From Gigaspora rosea (lineage: Eukaryota; Glomeromycota; Glomeromycetes; Diversisporales; Gigasporaceae): a stretch of 64,000 bases of DNA. The stretch spans positions 520,172 through 584,171 of the forward strand of contig QKWP01000050.1 in assembly GCA_003550325.1 (NCBI GenBank), in the 5' to 3' direction. The notes under the pieces are model-generated. The model searched no databases. It was given only the letters and a program-made list of their open reading frames with translations, and was not told the DNA's origin. Below are positions 59,441-64,000 of the stretch, piece after piece (the stretch's first letter is position 1; every line of letters starts with the position of its first letter). Position numbers and translations under genes: made by a program.

Positions 59441-60036
59441 AGGGAAGTGCAAAAAATCACGTAATTTTTTAGGGGGGATGGGGGTCCCCAAATATCATGT
59501 CCTATATATATATAGTATAAATAGCCAATCATATTGATTTTTAGTTAATTGCAGATAGTTGCTACATAGTAAAGTCTAACTTTTACTAAGCAAATCGAAA
59601 AAAATCGTTTAAGTAAACTTATTCAGCAGATCAAAATACACTTACTACAAAATATTCATAAGTATTGGAGAACTTTATATTATTTAACTTTTAACTTTTA
59701 CGTTCGTCGAATATATTTTTTTAAAAAATTTTAATTTTTTCGTCGAACGTAAAAATTAAAAGCCAATTAATAAAAAATTCACCAATACTTATAAAAATTT
59801 TGTGGTACGTGTATTGTGATCTGCTGAATAAGTTTACTTAATCGAATTTTTTCGATTTACTTAGTAAAATTTAGACTTTACTATGTAGCGACTTTTGTCG
59901 ATTGTGGGGTATCTTATTTTTAGGTCAAAGACGTTTTTGAGTTTTTTTAAATTTGATTGGTCAATAGTCCTATCACTAGGGGAAGGGGGGTCAGGACCTA
60001 TGTGAACCCTAATTATGTGATTTACTGCACTTCCCT
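59441..60036. mobile_element. Fold-back element (AGGGAAGTGCAAAAAATCAC), 596 bp
   Basis: agggaagtgcaaaaaatcac at the left is matched by gtgatttactgcacttccct at the right, each followed inward by a G-rich/C-rich tract (ggggggatgggggtcc / ggggaaggggggtcagg). Long inner arms include aagtaaacttattcagcaga and its inverse, and centre on cgttcgtcgaa...ttcgtcgaacg near 59725. The ORFs across 59861-60220 are shadows. Confidence 0.8.
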
Positions 60037-60244
60037 TGCCATATTTACTCAAAATAATGTGCACCTGCGCATTACACTAGTCGAAATATTGCCACTCGTT
60101 ATAACGAATATTTTAGGTTTTCAAGCTGAATATACAACAATTTTTATTGCCTTTATTATAAGTCGAATGATTGCCGTTTGGCAGCAATCGCTACCACTTG
60201 GCAATCATTTACCACTCTAAAAATCGGTATGAAATCATAAATTG

Positions 60245-60620
60245 GAATTGAAATAGAATTTTCGTAACCATTCGTAAATAAATCGTTAAAAGTAGCACAG
60301 TACATTCGTTTTAAATCGTTAAAATAGCCATAACATTTGATTATTTAAACATCAAAATCGATAAAAAATCAAAATAGAATTTTCATAACCATTTGTAAAT
60401 AAATTGTTAAAAGTAGCACAGTACATTCGTTTTAAATCATTAAAAATAGCCATAACAATCGTTTATTTAAACAAAAATCGATAAAAATCAAACAAAAAAT
60501 TTCGTAATCATTCGTTAAAAGTAACACAATATATTTGTTTTAAATTGTTAAAATAGTTATAAAAAATAGTTTATTTAAACATAAAATCGATAAAAATCGT
60601 TAGAAATCAGGGTTAAAAGA
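60245..60620. repeat. Three-copy tandem repeat, unit about 120 bp
   Basis: Each unit has tttcgtaaccattcgtaaat-type, gttaaaagtagcacagtaca-type, cgttttaaatcgttaaaata-type and tttatttaaac..aaaatcgata segments. The units diverge progressively towards the pseudogene at 60692. Confidence 0.75.
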
Positions 60621-61806
60621 TACTACTACATAAATCATTATAAAATATATTAAAAAACAAAAAACTAAAAAAAATGATTTTTCAAAAAAAATTATTCCTT
60701 AGGTGCTTCTTCCACAGATGCCACAGACTCATCGTCCGAATCTTCGCTTGTATATTCCGCAGTATATTTATATGCGCCATGAATCTCGCCCATACTTGCA
60801 CTTTCGCCAGTTCTGTACTTTCGTTTTCTTGAGTACAAAACTTGTTTATTATAGTCGCCACTATAAAATCGGCCCCTTTTCGCTGGTCTTTCCACAGGGG
60901 CATCTTCTGGTTCTTTTTTTTTTCTGGTGCTTTCCCTTTTTCCAGTGCTTTCCCTTTTTCCGGTGCTTTGCCTTTTTCTGGTGCTTTGCTTTTATCAGTT
61001 TCTGTGCTTTTATCAGTTTCCATGCCTTTATCAGTTTCTGTGCCTTTATCTGTCACTTTGCTTTTTTCCGCTGCCTTGCTTTTTTCTGCTGCTTTGCTTT
61101 TTTCTGCTGCTTTGTTTTTTTTCCACCGCTTTGTTTTTTCTGATTCTATGTCTTTTTCCGCCGCTTTGCTTTTTTCCGCCACTTTGCTTTTTTCCGCCGC
61201 TTTGCTTTTTTCTGCTTCTATGCTTTTTAATGCTTCTTCGATTTTTCTTCTTTTTTGTTCTTTCATATGATCATGTGCAACTTCTTCTTCTTCGAAAACG
61301 TAGGCCCAATCAGGTAAATCTTCAGGTCTAGCTACATCTAAAAAGAACGCATTATCATCATAAATCGTTTCCTCGTTTGTTGTGATGATGAGATCTTTTT
61401 TGCTTGTTCATCCAAAGTTTTTCTTAGCAAATTTCGTAACTATAAAAATATCGTTAGTATTATTAAAATAGTTAGCATGATTAATTGAAATTTATGATTT
61501 CTACGATTGTTAAAATTTAGCAATAATTTGATCAAAAATCAATTTACCTCGTCAGAACGCCACGTATAATCATACACATTAGCATTTCTTTTCTTGTTGT
61601 CTTCAGCATCGGTCTCACTTATTTCTGGTGAGTGTATTTCAGTCCTTGAAAGTAAATTCATCAACCCTTTTCGCTCATATTTAATGATTCGCTTTGCTTG
61701 TCATTCATATAACGATTGTGCGCCTTTAATTCTTCGTGCTTTTTTCTGTAAGCAAAAAATATATAAATGCATTAAATAAAAAATAAATATAATATAAACA
61801 GTCATG

Positions 61807-61886
61807 TTTCGGATTTTAATATTTATACTTACCGAACTTAGCCTGCAGGCTAAGTTCAGTAAGTTATAAATATTAATATCCGAAAA
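61807..61886. repeat. Palindrome within intron 3 of the broken five-exon gene
   Basis: tttcggattttaatatttat and the inverse end, with cttaccgaacttagcc / ggctaagttcagtaag around a tgca centre, form an almost perfect 80-bp hairpin. It is a likely MITE in the intron. Confidence 0.75.
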
Positions 61887-63018
61887 CTGGTTTTTTTTTT
61901 AAAATAATAACATAAAATTTTCATACTTCATTCATCCTATTATTGGCATGAAGACGTCGATTGTCTTTATCTATTTTTCCTTGCTCAACTTTCAGATGCC
62001 AGCCCCTTTGGTGTCGGTGTAAAGCACCTAACCAATCCCAAATCTCTTTTCGGGTAGGAGTGAAAGTCGGCACCAACAATCGTTCTAATTCTGGAATTAG
62101 TTTGTTAAGAATTTGTTTATTGTTCGGGCTCAAAAAAACTTAATCAATATTAAGTTGATATTTGCGCGGGATCATTTTTAATAAAATTTTCATCTCAGCC
62201 TATTAAAAATGAAGAAAAATAATTAAATCGAAAAAACGGAAAAAAAAATTAAATCGTCAAAAAAAACATTAAAAAATCATAAAAAAAAATTTCACAAAAA
62301 ATTATAAAACGGAAATCGTATAAAAAATATTAAAAATTTGCAAAAAAGAAAAATCATAAGGTTAAAATTGTAAAAAAAAAATCAATCATTAAATAAAAAT
62401 AAATCATTAAAAGGAAATAATTGTAAAATGGAATCGTAAAAATTTTAAAATTCGTAAAAAAATTAATAAAGCATAAATAAAAATCATAAAAAAAATCGAA
62501 ATAAAAAATTAAAAAGAAAAATTAATATAAAAAAAATCAAATTGTTAAAAAAAAAAATCGTAAAAAAAAAAGTAATCATAAAAGATAAGAAAAAACTGAA
62601 AAATCGCAAACAAAATTAAAAATTGTAAAAATTTGTAATAAACTTACCCGAGCTTCTTTCGGATCAAAAGATCTTTTTGCACTTAGTTGAGATGGCTGTA
62701 TTTCGGAACTACTTTTACTATCATTACCATCAGATAATTCACCTTCACTTTTACTTTTTTCGCTTTCTGAAATCATTGATCCTGCAGTTTTGGATTGCAG
62801 GTCCGATTCCTTGGCAAAACTTTCGTTGATAATGATTAGAGCCTTGATTTCTTCTTTGGCTTGTTTGTTTTTAGCCTCCAAATCGGCTACTCTGCGCTTT
62901 AACTTTACAATTTCTTCACGCAAACTTTCGTTTTCTATTAAAATATGTAATAAAAACAAAAGATTAACAAAATAAAACATACAAAAATGAGAAAGATAAT
63001 CAAAATTACACAACTTTC

Positions 63019-63058
63019 GGCTGCCGTTTCCCAACATATATGTTGGAAAACAGCAGCC
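63019..63058. repeat. 40-bp palindrome within intron 1 of the broken five-exon gene
   Basis: ggctgccgtttcccaacata is followed directly by its inverse with two mismatches. Confidence 0.75.
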
Positions 63059-63559
63059 AAAATTTTTTATAACTGAATTGATTACAAAACCTGTTTCCGA
63101 TTCTTCAAATGACTTTTGTCGTTGAATATTTTGTTGTTTTTCTTTGTACATGCTTTCGAGTAATCGAAGTGATGGATATCTTTGCTTTAAGTTGGATAAA
63201 GCAGAAGTTAATTCAGGTGATGAGATAATAACAGGTGAAGTTGGATGACTGAAAGCAGGTGTTGAAGGTCTAGCAAGTAATGAAGATCGAACGAGAGAAT
63301 GTGATAAAGATCGAATGGGCGAATGTGGTGCAGATCGAATGGGAGAATGTGGTGCAGATTAAACGGGAGAATTTTGAGTTATAGAAGTGCCAGTTTGACG
63401 AAGTCCAGTTGAAGGTAAAGTTTCGGATGAAGGTAAAGTTTCAGATGAAGGTAAAGGATTTTTAGTTAAAGGTTCGATTACAACGAGAGGTTCTTGTTGT
63501 TGACTTTCGGATGTATCAAATTTTAAAGGTTTTCGTTGTTTTTTTGGTCGTTTTGACAT

Positions 63560-64000
63560 TGTAAAAAAAAAAAAATATTGAGAAAATATTTGAGAAGTGT
63601 AGAGAAAAAAAAATATATCAAAAGAAATATTTGAGAAGAAAAAAGTTAGGTTATAAGTATTCAAAAGAAAACAAAGAGTTTGGTTTAGTAACGAAAAAAA
63701 AGAGTTTGTGTTTAGTGACGAAAAAAAAATTGAAATTGCAGAAAAAAAAATTCGAAGAGAAAAGTCTAACTTTTATAGATTTCATTCGATCTCCGATTTT
63801 GTATGCAACTGTATTGTTTGCAATTTTGTTTAAAACTTTGACATAATTGAAACTTATAGCGGAGATATTATACAGTCATCAAATTTGTGATCAATTCGTG
63901 ATCACGGGATAGACATTCGAAATCCTAAGGTGGCATCAAGAAAAACCTGATTTTATACATTCTGCAGTAATCGATCGGGTCTATGATTAATTAAGTTCAT
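63560..64000. other. Upstream flank of the broken five-exon gene
   Basis: A plus ORF at 63631-63846 is Lys-rich low complexity and starts without clear signals. Purine-rich and A-rich runs lie directly upstream of the minus-strand start. Nothing else was recognised. Confidence 0.4.

Larger units (their letters stand above)
60692..63559 (-). pseudogene. Five-exon gene of unknown function, frame-broken
   Basis: Exons on the minus strand: 63091-63559, 62648-62934, 61927-62199, 61548-61745, 60692-61439. Introns have clean sites and consistent phases. Exon 1 starts MSKRPKKQRKP, then Ser/Pro-rich SPIRSAPH repeats; exon 2 is a coiled coil (LREEIVKLKRRVADLEAKNK); exon 3 has a compact helical part (FTPTRKEIWDWLGALHRHQ); exon 5 an acidic segment (DLPDWAYVFEEEEV), an EKSKA-type repeat of about 85 residues and a terminal KRGRFYSGDYNKQ..EEAPKE. 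Breaks: TAA at 63359-63361 where neighbouring repeat units have CGA; TAA at 62140-62142; TGA at 61701-61703, apparently within a pair of compensating indels; shifts in the A/T runs at about 61396-61401 and 60914-60923. Homopolymer shifts could be sequencing errors; the three stops are harder to dismiss. It is probably a nuclear protein by its basic and coiled-coil content, but the family is unknown. Confidence 0.6.

Noticed and set aside
60245..60620. CRISPR-like array
   Set aside because: Tandem units of about 120 bp without spacers, in a eukaryotic context; not CRISPR.
60703..61331. Three overlapping plus-strand ORFs rich in Phe, Leu, Ser and Cys
   Set aside because: They are the reverse complement of the Lys/Glu-rich repeat tract of the minus-strand gene; no independent features.

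Overview
The window looks like a gene-poor, repeat-dense stretch of a fungal nuclear genome, most consistent with an arbuscular mycorrhizal fungus (Glomeromycotina, Rhizophagus-like). The basis is very high A+T, short spliceosomal introns (about 60-90 nt, GTAAGT/GTATGT donors), a WD40-like/TRP-type ion-channel gene of a kind I associate with that lineage, a Kelch-repeat relic in the style of the same group, and heavy loading with non-autonomous DNA transposons. The species assignment is inference; no rRNA, tRNA gene or telomere is present to fix it.

Layout. 1-31 kb is almost entirely mobile-element debris: fold-back/TIR elements (several with target-site duplications I could read directly), palindromes, a tRNA-headed SINE-like unit, a Copia 3' remnant with an LTR, minisatellites, and decayed coding relics. 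At least two sites show readable nesting: a dispersed repeat split by a 1.6-kb hAT-type element that itself carries a 274-bp hAT MITE, and a minisatellite split by a 1.58-kb hAT-type element with another hAT MITE inside. No transposase was found, so every DNA element here looks non-autonomous.

31-37 kb holds two probable intact two-exon genes on the minus strand: a 125-aa small secreted cysteine-containing protein (31041-31494) and a 244-aa Reeler-domain protein with signal peptide and GPI-type C-terminus (35831-36703). Between them lies a frameshifted Kelch-repeat pseudogene. 37-48 kb is mostly gene-free, with a roughly 2-kb decayed gene relic at 41.8-43.9 kb and several MITEs.

48-55.3 kb contains the largest locus: a WD40-like N-terminal region fused to a six-transmembrane TRP-type channel. 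A 2,668-bp segment of it is present twice in direct order with no difference I could find, separated by a single N at 51372. The upstream copy has exon 1 and is cut off at the N in the pore region. The downstream copy lacks exon 1, lacks 144 bp encoding the S5 region, but carries S6 and the C-terminal coiled-coil exon. Both share the same 1-nt frameshift. An assembly join is the simplest explanation; a recent tandem duplication is the alternative.

55.3-64 kb has more TIR elements (one with a perfect 9-bp target duplication), a roughly 120-bp tandem repeat, and a five-exon minus-strand gene of unknown function whose splice sites are preserved but whose frame is broken by stop codons and homopolymer frameshifts.

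The supported genes do not form a pathway. Two encode surface or secreted proteins and one a cation-channel-like membrane protein; they sit as isolated islands in transposon-rich DNA.
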